A stretch of 64,000 nucleotides of DNA, taken from contig NZ_CP089848.1 of NCBI RefSeq assembly GCF_021266465.1, positions 682,001 to 746,000 on the forward strand, given 5' to 3'. The stretch is from Paralcaligenes sp. KSB-10. Its GTDB lineage: Bacteria; Pseudomonadota; Gammaproteobacteria; Burkholderiales; Burkholderiaceae_B. Position 1 is the first letter of the stretch. Every line of letters begins with the position of its first letter. The notes under the pieces are model-generated. The model searched no databases, was not told the origin of the DNA, and saw only the letters and a program-made list of their open reading frames with translations. The translations under genes and the position numbers were made by a program. Below, piece by piece: positions 57,808 through 64,000 of this stretch.

Positions 57808-58242
57808 TCAGGCCGTTTGAACAGTGGTCATATAGAACAACTCCGCCCGTAGCGACCTGGCTCGTTCCGGGCCAACCCTGGATTCGAATTCGCCCTGGGC
57901 ATTGCTCCATGCAACAGCAGCCAGATCGAACACACGCTCGCCACTCTTCGATAGACTGAACACATGGGCCCGGCCGTCGCGCTTCGATATTTCGCTGACC
58001 ACAAGCCCATCTCGCTGCAAGGGCTTGAGCGCGCGGACCAATGTCGTTCGCTCCATGACCATTGCATCGGCCAGATCCATTGCCGTAAGACCCGGTGTTC
58101 GCGCCAATCTGGCCAGGATTGTGAACTGCGCGGCAGTCAAGCCTACCTGCCCCAGGTGTCGTTCGTAAATCTGAGTGATGTAACGGGTGGCCTGGCGCAG
58201 CGCAAAGCAATTGCAGTCTTCGTAGAAAATTGATCTGTTCAT
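57808..58242 (-). CDS. MarR-family transcriptional regulator
   Basis: A 144-residue protein, MNRSIFYEDCNCFALRQATRYITQIYERHL, with a winged helix (LTAAQFTILARLARTPGLTAMDLADAMVMERTTLVRALKPLQRDGLV) and wing SEISKRDGRAHVFSLSKSGE. The two cysteines at residues 11 and 13 could be redox-active. Start is the ATG at 58242; a longer reading from 58278 is possible. A TGTGC-ATAC-GCACA dyad (58258-58271) just upstream may be its operator. Confidence 0.92.
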   Translation of the reverse strand: MNRSIFYEDCNCFALRQATRYITQIYERHLGQVGLTAAQFTILARLARTPGLTAMDLADAMVMERTTLVRALKPLQRDGLVVSEISKRDGRAHVFSLSKSGERVFDLAAVAWSNAQGEFESRVGPERARSLRAELFYMTTVQTA

Positions 58243-58257
58243 GCCGGAAATTATACG

Positions 58258-58271
58258 TGTGCATACGCACA
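58258..58271. promoter_or_regulatory. Putative MarR operator
   Basis: TGTGC-ATAC-GCACA, a perfect 5-bp dyad, sits 16-29 nt upstream of the MarR start and between it and the divergent DNA-glycosylase-like gene. It is typical in size for a MarR-site half of autoregulation. Symmetry is the only evidence. Confidence 0.4.
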
Positions 58272-58336
58272 TAATCAAGTTTCATGGCAGCCTTCCGCCT
58301 CGGGCCCAAGCCCGGAATCAGCTAATATTCCCGGAT

Positions 58337-59017
58337 ATGGACACGGGAACCGACTCACAGACACCCCAGGCAATCGATTACGGTCGCTTCAGCGAGCTGG
58401 CGGCGACACTTGCCCAACTGGACCGGCCCGCCTATGCGGCGGCCGGAAAAGACAGCTCGGTGCCTATGATGGGACTCGGCCCAGCCAGCGCAACGCTGTG
58501 CATCATGGGCCGCGACCCCGGCCGAGCGGAAATCGCCGCGGGCGCACCGTTCATGGGCGCATCCGGCCGCATGCTCAGACGCATGCTGACTGCGCACACA
58601 AACCGCGGCGCAGGAACTCCGCCAGCCTCGCTGTTCTGGCTCAATACCGTTCCCTACAAGCCCATCGCCAATCGAGCCTGGCCGCTGGCCGTGCAGCGCC
58701 TGTTCCAGCCGCTGATCCGCGACATTCTGCTATTGCAATGGCGCGGCGATTGTGTGATTACGCTTGGCAATCAGGCTTTTCATTGGTTCGGCATTGGTCA
58801 ACCACCCGCCGAACAGGCACGCATGGCGGCCTACTGGTCTGGCGGTCGACGCTATATCGATCCATTGCGCATCCTGGTCGCTAACGCTGAACGGCAGCGT
58901 TGGCTGACGCTCTACCCGCTGCCCCACCCCTCTCCCGCCAATGCCGTTTGGCGCGAGCGCTTTCCAGCGCTGCTGCAGCGCCACCTCGATGCGCTGACAT
59001 CAAGCCACGAGAAATGA
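58337..59017 (+). CDS. Uracil-DNA glycosylase superfamily protein
   Basis: A 226-residue protein with UDG-superfamily motifs: TLCIMGRDPGRAEIAAGAPFMGASGRMLRRML (motif 1 GxDPG and the FxGxSG turn), WLNTVPYKP, ITLGNQAFHWF and TLYPLPHPSPAN (HPSP). It would excise uracil or related bases. Only two cysteines are present, so the Fe-S cluster of family 4 and 5 enzymes is absent. Start is the ATG at 58337. Divergent from the MarR gene. Substrate unproven. Confidence 0.85.
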   Translation: MDTGTDSQTPQAIDYGRFSELAATLAQLDRPAYAAAGKDSSVPMMGLGPASATLCIMGRDPGRAEIAAGAPFMGASGRMLRRMLTAHTNRGAGTPPASLFWLNTVPYKPIANRAWPLAVQRLFQPLIRDILLLQWRGDCVITLGNQAFHWFGIGQPPAEQARMAAYWSGGRRYIDPLRILVANAERQRWLTLYPLPHPSPANAVWRERFPALLQRHLDALTSSHEK

Positions 59018-59097
59018 TTGCTGGGGCCTTGCGCCGACTGCCGCGCCTCTATAATGTTCGACAGTGACAGCAATACCCGGTCGAACAACAAGGCGCC

Positions 59098-59802
59098 ATG
59101 ATGCCCAAAGGCGAACAATCCATCAATTCAAACACATCGGCGCGGGCCGCCTATCGTCTGGTGCAAGTCTGGGACGCGTCGACACGGCTGTTCCATTGGC
59201 TGGTGGTGCTGCTGGTTGCCGCGGCCTACCTGACCTGGAGGCTGAACTGGATGGATTGGCACGTCCTGATCGGCGAGACGCTGCTTGCGCTGGTGCTTTT
59301 CCGATTGCTGTGGGGCTGCTTCGGCAGCGAAACCGCGCGATTCAGCAACTTTCTGGCCTCACCGGCCGCCGCATTGCGCCATCTGCACCATCTGTTCCGC
59401 CACGAAGCCGACCTGCAGGTCGGCCACAATCCCGCGGGAGGATGGATGGTGCTGCTCTTGCTCGGCCTGCTGCTGGGCGAAACGCTCAGCGGACTTTACA
59501 TCAACAACGACGTCGCGGACCAAGGTCCGTTCACCGAATGGGTCTCGGCGCCGCTTGCCAACGCCATCACGGCGCTGCATGAAATCCTGTGGGATGTGTT
59601 GCTGGTGGCGGTGGCGCTGCACGTACTGGCGATCGCGCTATATGCAGCGGCCAAAGGGCACAATCTCCTGCGCCCCATGCTGACCGGCCGCAAGCCTCTG
59701 CCGGCGAGCGTCGCCGCACCGAGGCTGGCGCCGCCGGTGCGGGCGCTGCTTCTGCTGGCCCTTGCCGCCGCCATGGCGGCGCTACTCGCAACCTACCTCT
59801 GA
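59098..59802 (+). CDS. Cytochrome b561 / hydrogenase-type cytochrome b subunit
   Basis: A 234-residue membrane protein with four main helices and histidines suited to bind two b hemes: STRLFHWLVVLLVAAAYL, DWHVLIGETLLALVLFRLLWGCFGSETARF, GHNPAGGWMVLLLLGLLLGE and ALHEILWDVLLVAVALHVLAIALY. It matches the cytochrome b/b6 family that shuttles electrons from quinol to partners such as cytochrome c. No partner gene is adjacent. An Ala/Leu-rich C-terminal helix follows. Two adjacent ATG codons open the frame. Confidence 0.9.
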   Translation: MMPKGEQSINSNTSARAAYRLVQVWDASTRLFHWLVVLLVAAAYLTWRLNWMDWHVLIGETLLALVLFRLLWGCFGSETARFSNFLASPAAALRHLHHLFRHEADLQVGHNPAGGWMVLLLLGLLLGETLSGLYINNDVADQGPFTEWVSAPLANAITALHEILWDVLLVAVALHVLAIALYAAAKGHNLLRPMLTGRKPLPASVAAPRLAPPVRALLLLALAAAMAALLATYL

Positions 59803-59810
59803 CGAAGGCC

Positions 59811-60269
59811 TCAGTTGCCCTTGGGGGGCAGCACCTGGCCACGAATCTCGCCTGACGGATGATCCTTGGTGTGCACGTTGATATACATTTCACCGGCAAG
59901 GAACTCTTGCGCGTCCGCCGCAGACAGCGTGGCCTGGCCCTTGAAGGGACTGGTGACCGCGCTGCCCTTCTGCGACAGCCAGATCTTCACACCCGCATTC
60001 TTGCCCGCCGCGGCGGGGCCATGGAAATGCGCCATGGTAGGTGCACTGGACAAGCCGGTGAAGCTGATCGTCCAGGTGACGACCTTCGTGCCGGGATCAT
60101 ACGTGAGCTTGACCGTGCCACTGCCCTGGGTCTGGACAGGAGGCACTTCCTGCGCGCCAGTGAGCGGTACGGTAAATGAGACCGGCGCCGCCTGCGCCAG
60201 GGTCATAGCCCCCGTGCACACGAGGCCTGCGAGCACCACAAGGGCCCGCCGTGACATAGAAATATTCAT
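59811..60269 (-). CDS. CHRD-domain exported protein
   Basis: A 152-residue protein with a Sec signal (RRALVVLAGLVCTGAMTLAQA) and one CHRD domain: FTVPLTGAQEVPPVQTQGSGTVKLTYD, ISFTGLSSAPTMAHFHGPAAAGKNAGVKIWL and MYINVHTKDHPSGEIRGQV. CHRD was named from chordin; the bacterial function is unknown, and the protein is periplasmic or secreted. Start is the ATG at 60269 with AGGAGATA upstream. Convergent with the cytochrome gene, 8 bp apart. Confidence 0.93.
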   Translation of the reverse strand: MNISMSRRALVVLAGLVCTGAMTLAQAAPVSFTVPLTGAQEVPPVQTQGSGTVKLTYDPGTKVVTWTISFTGLSSAPTMAHFHGPAAAGKNAGVKIWLSQKGSAVTSPFKGQATLSAADAQEFLAGEMYINVHTKDHPSGEIRGQVLPPKGN

Positions 60270-60608
60270 TTGATTATCTCCTATCGGATATGCCTGGCCG
60301 GAACAATAGCGGTTTGCCGTCGTTTCATGGAGGCAGGAAGGCCGAAAGCCACCCCTTCCGATAGACATCGGATACAGCACCCGTCACACTGCCAGCACGG
60401 ATCCGGAAAGAACAGCCCTAGCCTGTTAACGATGCTAGCACAGTAATAGGCGCCGCCTCGACAGAAATCAGGGCCAACTGGAAAACGCAGTTGCGCATGG
60501 ATGTGGACGTAAGTCGGTCACGCAGAACCCGCCATGTACTCGCGCAGGCAGCATCACTGCCGGATCCGTGCAGGCCGACTCCCGGAAATCAGTACAAAAT
60601 ATGTCTGC
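60270..60608. other. Non-coding region with a spaced 12-bp inverted repeat
   Basis: A 339-bp gap without a credible gene. GCACGGATCCGG at 60395-60406 recurs inverted at 60558-60569; the match reaches 15 of 16 bases when GCC and its complement are included. The two halves enclose 151 bp, suggesting a remnant mini-element. The CHRD promoter should lie at the left end. Confidence 0.4.
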
Positions 60609-62441
60609 TCATGCTTTTCTGGTAAATCCATCTTTACTCCAGCCTTCTGTACCCACCCCGCTATGGACAAAGAATAAGCCTTCGGGGTCGTACTTCTTTT
60701 TGGCGGCCTGGAGTCTCGGATAATTGGGGCCCCAGTATGATTGCGCCCACTCCGTATCGAAATAGTCGCTTTCAGAGACATACGCTCCTGCCTCGTTTTT
60801 GGGAACGGCGCGATAGATTTCTTTCATGGCCTTGCCGATTCTTACCGCATCGGCACGCGCCGCGGCGACATTGGGTTCATGACCCGGAACACCCGGATAA
60901 ACCGGCTCACTACCGGCTGCAATAATGACCAAAGCAAACGCGTTGAGAACCGCGGGATTCATGGCCGTATCCCGGGACCGCTCGATAGCCTCAGGGCGGC
61001 CGCCGGCCAAGCCCTTATTACAATGCAACGACACATTGAAATGCCGAGATGCTGCATAAAAAGCGTCAACCAGGCGCGCTTGTCGCCCCTTTTCAAGCAA
61101 AGCCCCGGGAATCCAGGCCGACTGATAGCTGTGTAGATATTGCCCGGTCTCTTTCAGATTACCCGTCCAGAAAACGTTATCGGATGAGGCTCCCGGACGA
61201 TCGTCGGTAAACACCAGACCAGGTATCCGCTTCAGAAACGCCGGGTCCCAAAACCGCCGGGCCGGCATATCGATTGCGTTTGGCGCTGCCGTGACCGCCA
61301 TATCGGGATCGCTTCTTATCCAATCGAAAAACGGCTTCCACAGAGCGTGAGCCTGGGCCTTGTTTATCCCCTGGAAAACCATGTAAATCTTGATCGAATT
61401 ATCGGAATTCAAAGAGACCTGTTCACCCCAGTGAGGATTGAACAAATTTTCAGCATAAAAAGCGATGAATTTCTCGAGCAGGCGGCGATAAGCCGTATCA
61501 GATTTGGCTTTGACCGTACCAAAATAAGCGCCAAATTTTTCGGGCAGATCGTGAGTTTGAAGAGTAATGCGGGTCACCACGCCCCAACTCCCTCCGCCGC
61601 CGCCCTTCAATGCCCAAAATAGCTCAGGATGGCTGCACCTATTAACAATAAGAATCTTGCCATCGGCAGTGACAATTTCGGCCTCGAGCAGGCTGGCCGC
61701 CGCCGTACCATAATTTTTTGAAAAACTGCCAAAGCCACCGCTTTGAATCAAGCCCGCCACCCCTACAGTACCGCAGCCCCCGCCCTGCACATAGCGCCCG
61801 TGCCTAGTCACAACCTTGTTGTAAGTACGCATCCAAATGGCGCCAGCCCCCACACTAACCGCCGGCTTGGCCGCCACCTTGCCCGAACAGCCTTGGCCGA
61901 CGAAGGCGTCATGCATGGTTACTTTGTCCATGCGACGAGTCCAGATCAGCAGGGAATCGGCCGAATTCGACGTACCCAGATAGCTATGCCCTCCACCCTT
62001 GACAACCAATCGCAGCCTGTTTTCCCGGGCAAAATTGACAGCCGCCGCAACATCGGCCGCCGTCTCGGCGGCCACGGCATAAACACTGGGCGCGGTAGTC
62101 CAAGCGTCGGCCCAGCCCACCGTTTCGGTCAAGGCGACATTATCGCCAATAAAGTACGGATTTTTCAGTTCTTTGAAGAGGCTCGCGCATGCGACGCTTT
62201 GCGACGCACCCACACAGGCATCCAACGGCGACTCGATGGCAATTAACTTGCCTTTGAGTACTGTCTCCAGACTTTTCCAGCGTGCGGGAGATGGCCAACC
62301 CGGATTCGAAGGTCTGACGCGCTGAAAGCCGCTTGCCTTCGCAACGACGACATTCGCACATCCTGTGATTGCGGCGCTCAGAAAAGGGAAAACCGAAATC
62401 GCCCCTGCTCCTTTTAGTAAATCCCGTCTGCTGATAGTCAT
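60609..62441 (-). CDS. FAD-binding oxidase, berberine-bridge-enzyme type, Tat-exported
   Basis: A 610-residue protein. A twin-arginine signal (MTISRRDLLKGAGAISVFPFLSAAITGC) also has a lipobox-like AITGC. The FAD_binding_4 domain (about residues 100-290) carries GGGHSYLG with His152 and GGGCGTVGVAGL with Cys223, the pair used for bicovalent FAD attachment. The BBE domain ends with SYWGPNYPRLQAAKKKYDPEGLFF. Relatives oxidise sugars, alkaloids or other alcohols using oxygen. No partner gene is adjacent; substrate unknown. The DNA 5' of it is decayed. Confidence 0.92.
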   Translation of the reverse strand: MTISRRDLLKGAGAISVFPFLSAAITGCANVVVAKASGFQRVRPSNPGWPSPARWKSLETVLKGKLIAIESPLDACVGASQSVACASLFKELKNPYFIGDNVALTETVGWADAWTTAPSVYAVAAETAADVAAAVNFARENRLRLVVKGGGHSYLGTSNSADSLLIWTRRMDKVTMHDAFVGQGCSGKVAAKPAVSVGAGAIWMRTYNKVVTRHGRYVQGGGCGTVGVAGLIQSGGFGSFSKNYGTAAASLLEAEIVTADGKILIVNRCSHPELFWALKGGGGGSWGVVTRITLQTHDLPEKFGAYFGTVKAKSDTAYRRLLEKFIAFYAENLFNPHWGEQVSLNSDNSIKIYMVFQGINKAQAHALWKPFFDWIRSDPDMAVTAAPNAIDMPARRFWDPAFLKRIPGLVFTDDRPGASSDNVFWTGNLKETGQYLHSYQSAWIPGALLEKGRQARLVDAFYAASRHFNVSLHCNKGLAGGRPEAIERSRDTAMNPAVLNAFALVIIAAGSEPVYPGVPGHEPNVAAARADAVRIGKAMKEIYRAVPKNEAGAYVSESDYFDTEWAQSYWGPNYPRLQAAKKKYDPEGLFFVHSGVGTEGWSKDGFTRKA

Positions 62442-62573
62442 GCGTACCTCTCCGTGGATTCGAAATTATTTTTGAGAAGCAGGCCGTATTGTCTTATTCC
62501 TGCACGCCATAATTTCTTATGGTATGAAGCCTGTTGAAACCAATGGTAACTCCACGAAACAATGGGTGCAATA

Positions 62574-62807
62574 TCATCGATCATCATCAGCTCCATGCGT
62601 TTGCTGCTCGCCCTGGCGGCCAGATCCGTCGCGTTGACGCGATGGCGATATGCCGCATTCCACGTTCCGCCGACCGTTGATGCGGTAGTCGTACCGAAAG
62701 GCCCTCGTGCCAGTTGGGAGCGCCGCCAAGTACATGCCGTCGCGGTCGCCCACTTTGAACATTTTCATCTTAGGCGTTGGCGCGCCGATTTCACGGTCTG
62801 TCAGCAA
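62574..62807 (-). pseudogene. Remnant of a tyrosine-recombinase (integrase) N-terminal arm-binding domain
   Basis: A 77-codon frame reading LTDREIGAPTPKMKMFKVGDRDGMYLAALPTGTRAFRYDYRINGRRN, which matches the N-terminal DUF4102-type arm-binding domain of P4-like integrases. After this the sequence loses the family pattern and stops, and no catalytic domain (Arg-His-Arg-Tyr) follows. The initiator would be TTG. This is a scar of a lost genomic island or phage; no tRNA gene is next to it here. Confidence 0.6.
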
Positions 62808-62999
62808 ATCAAGCCTCGCTTTCTTAATTTACAGCATCTTATTAGGGCAACCTTGCTGTGCACCATGAAAAATACCATGCTCCTTCCGGAGGGACGGCAT
62901 AGCCCATCCCGCCCAGTTGTGGTGCGCTTGGCGCGAGATTCAGCGGATATCTGTCGGCTCCCCGTTGTCCACAAGGAAGGATCACATCGAAACTTGTGA
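62808..62999. other. Unassigned stretch between integrase stub and oxidoreductase fragment
   Basis: About 190 bp with no frame I recognise on either strand; several short overlapping frames lack family features. It is most likely decayed DNA belonging to the same scarred region. Confidence 0.35.
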
Positions 63000-63300
63000 C
63001 CACGATTTATCTGTCGAACTTGACCAAATCCTTGAAGATCAGGTGCCCCAGCTTTTTCCGCGCGTGTGCACAAGCAACCCACCTTCCGAAAGCCCGCCAA
63101 GCTGGATCGGTGCGAAACCGAGTTTTTCCGCAAGCGCACCAACCTCCACCGCGGCGCCGTCATCGTCGCTCGCCAGGAACACGACTCTCCTGCCACCGTG
63201 TACGACCGGGTCCTGGTCAAGGACGGCAGCGGCCAGATGGTTGAAGCTTTTCACCAACCTGGCTCCGGTGAACACCCTCGCGACGAAAGCAGAGGACGGG
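63000..63300 (-). pseudogene. C-terminal fragment of an NADPH-dependent F420-oxidoreductase-like protein, frameshifted
   Basis: The minus strand codes for ARLVKSFNHLAAAVLDQDP, GGRRVVFLASDDDGAAVEV and LAEKLGFAPIQLGGL, typical of the C-terminal half of F420/NADP-binding oxidoreductases. Near 63045 the frame changes: TRGKSWGT-stop in one frame, while another frame continues as GHLIFKDLVKFDR-stop, the expected ending. The N-terminal nucleotide-binding half is missing and is replaced by the end of a dehydrogenase fragment. Non-functional. Confidence 0.55.
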
Positions 63301-63633
63301 AGACCGCCCCAGCGCGATTTCGGCCTCGACCGCCTTGACGAGTTCGGGATTCTCTCGAAAGGCGGCATTCGCATCCGTACGCGTGTAGCCAGGCGCTACG
63401 GCGTTCGCGGTAATTCCGCGTGGCCACAGCTCGGACGCGAGCGCATGGGTCAGGTTGTTGATGGCCGCTTTGGCCATCGGGTGGACGGGAGCGGCTGTCA
63501 CAGGCTTCGTGGCGGCGGCGGAGGAGATATTGATGATGCGCCCACCATCGGCGAGACGTTCGGCGATAGCGCGGCCAATGCCCCGTGATGCCCCGGTAAC
63601 GAGAGCAGTTTTGCCCTTTAGCGATCGTGTCAT
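63217..63633 (-). pseudogene. Short-chain dehydrogenase with internal deletion and foreign tail
   Basis: Starts at the ATG at 63633 with GAGGAGA upstream: MTRSLKGKTALVTGASRGIGRAIAERLAD (cofactor glycine motif), then jumps directly to GGRIINISSAA, which normally lies about 110 residues later. The catalytic Tyr of YxxxK reads His (VHPMAKAAINNL). After NPELVKAVEAEIALGR the frame runs into the oxidoreductase fragment in the wrong frame. Three lesions make it a clear pseudogene. Confidence 0.7.
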
Positions 63634-63646
63634 TTGATTTTTCTCC

Positions 63647-64000
63647 TCAGAGTTGCGCCAAGCCACCGTCAACGGCGACCTCGCTGGCGGTCGTGAAACT
63701 GCTGTCTGACGACGCAAGAAAGGCCGCCACCGCTCCGATCTCCGCCGGATCGGCCATGCGCTGGAGTGGAGTCATCGCACCGTAGGCCTTCTGGCCCTCC
63801 TCGCCTAGCGCTTCCTTCGCGAGTTCGGTCGCAGTCGGCCCAGGCGACAGCACGTTTACCCGGATGCCGGTGCCCTTCACATTGGTGTCGAAGGTTTTGT
63901 CAATGTGCTCGGTGGTGATCTGGCCGAGCGGAAGCGGGCTTCCCGCCCCGGCGTTGGCGAAGACTATGTCGATGCCTCCGCGCTCGGCCTTCACCGCCGC
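63647..64000 (-). pseudogene. Second short-chain dehydrogenase with internal deletion (cut by window edge)
   Basis: The frame reads GIDIVFANAGAGSPLPLGQITTEHIDKTFDTNVKGT and continues at once with GIRVNVLSPGPTATE, then FLASSDSSFTTASEVAVDGGLAQL. In intact relatives about 45 residues, including the serine and the YxxxK catalytic pair, lie between these parts. The frame is kept, but the enzyme would be inactive. The 5' end lies outside the window. It ends 13 bp before the next dehydrogenase fragment. Confidence 0.7.

Noticed and set aside
62801-63220. 139-codon minus-strand frame between the integrase stub and the SDR fragments
   Set aside because: It is antisense or out of frame to the recognisable oxidoreductase residues and has no domain of its own.

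Overview
The window reads as chromosomal DNA of a betaproteobacterium of the order Burkholderiales, most likely family Alcaligenaceae (Bordetella/Pusillimonas relatives). This is inferred from gene order (gmk-rpoZ-spoT; surE-pcm-nlpD; a gltIJKL operon), dense coding, moderately high GC and the general look of the proteins. No search could be run. I saw no rRNA, tRNA, CRISPR array, intact phage or complete insertion sequence.

Layout. 1-5.9 kb: an RND multidrug efflux operon (adaptor, inner-membrane pump, outer-membrane lipoprotein, cut by the window edge). 6-8.8 kb: an ABC importer of the ABC_sub_bind type. 9-13 kb: a spermidine-synthase-like protein, a thiolase and a ClC chloride channel. 13.3-18.5 kb: exonuclease III, a phospholipid-methyltransferase-like gene, an unknown small gene, gmk, rpoZ and the (p)ppGpp synthetase/hydrolase. 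18.6-28.4 kb: azlCD, an M23 peptidase, an orphan YbbA-type ATPase divergent from tesA, ppiD, a glycerophosphodiesterase, rlmJ, a pseudouridine synthase, ubiC and an MFS gene. 28.4-29.4 kb is a gene-free island holding two large fold-back elements. 29.4-32.6 kb is the glutamate/aspartate ABC operon. 32.8-51.2 kb is housekeeping: yaeQ, PII, argH, rlmD, a His-rich periplasmic protein, a DEDD exonuclease, nlpD-pcm-surE, plsY, tsaD, a purine permease, thioredoxin, yigZ, an ABC-F ATPase, ldcA, tadA, a HAD phosphatase and the NAD(P)HX repair enzyme. 51.4-60.3 kb is accessory: TetR+MFS, a YadGH-type exporter, yajQ, GntR+CynX-like transporter, MarR, a uracil-DNA-glycosylase-like protein, cytochrome b561 and a CHRD protein. 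60.6-64 kb: a Tat-exported berberine-bridge-type oxidase, then decayed DNA (integrase stub, an F420-oxidoreductase-like fragment, two short-chain dehydrogenases with internal deletions).

The most unusual feature is the pair of fold-back elements at 28509-28710 and 28969-29189. Each is closed by perfect 32-bp inverted arms. The arms differ between the copies (about half the positions match), while two internal blocks of 26 and 22 nt are identical and the copies lie in opposite orientation. This is the reverse of a classical MITE, where the ends are conserved and the middle varies. It suggests a structure-selected repeat family, RNA or DNA, that I cannot name. Other signals worth checking are an intrinsic terminator 14 nt upstream of the thioredoxin start, an orphan terminator upstream of ppiD, a TGTAG...CTACA mini-element that supplies the yigZ stop codon, and the scarred dehydrogenase cluster at the right edge.
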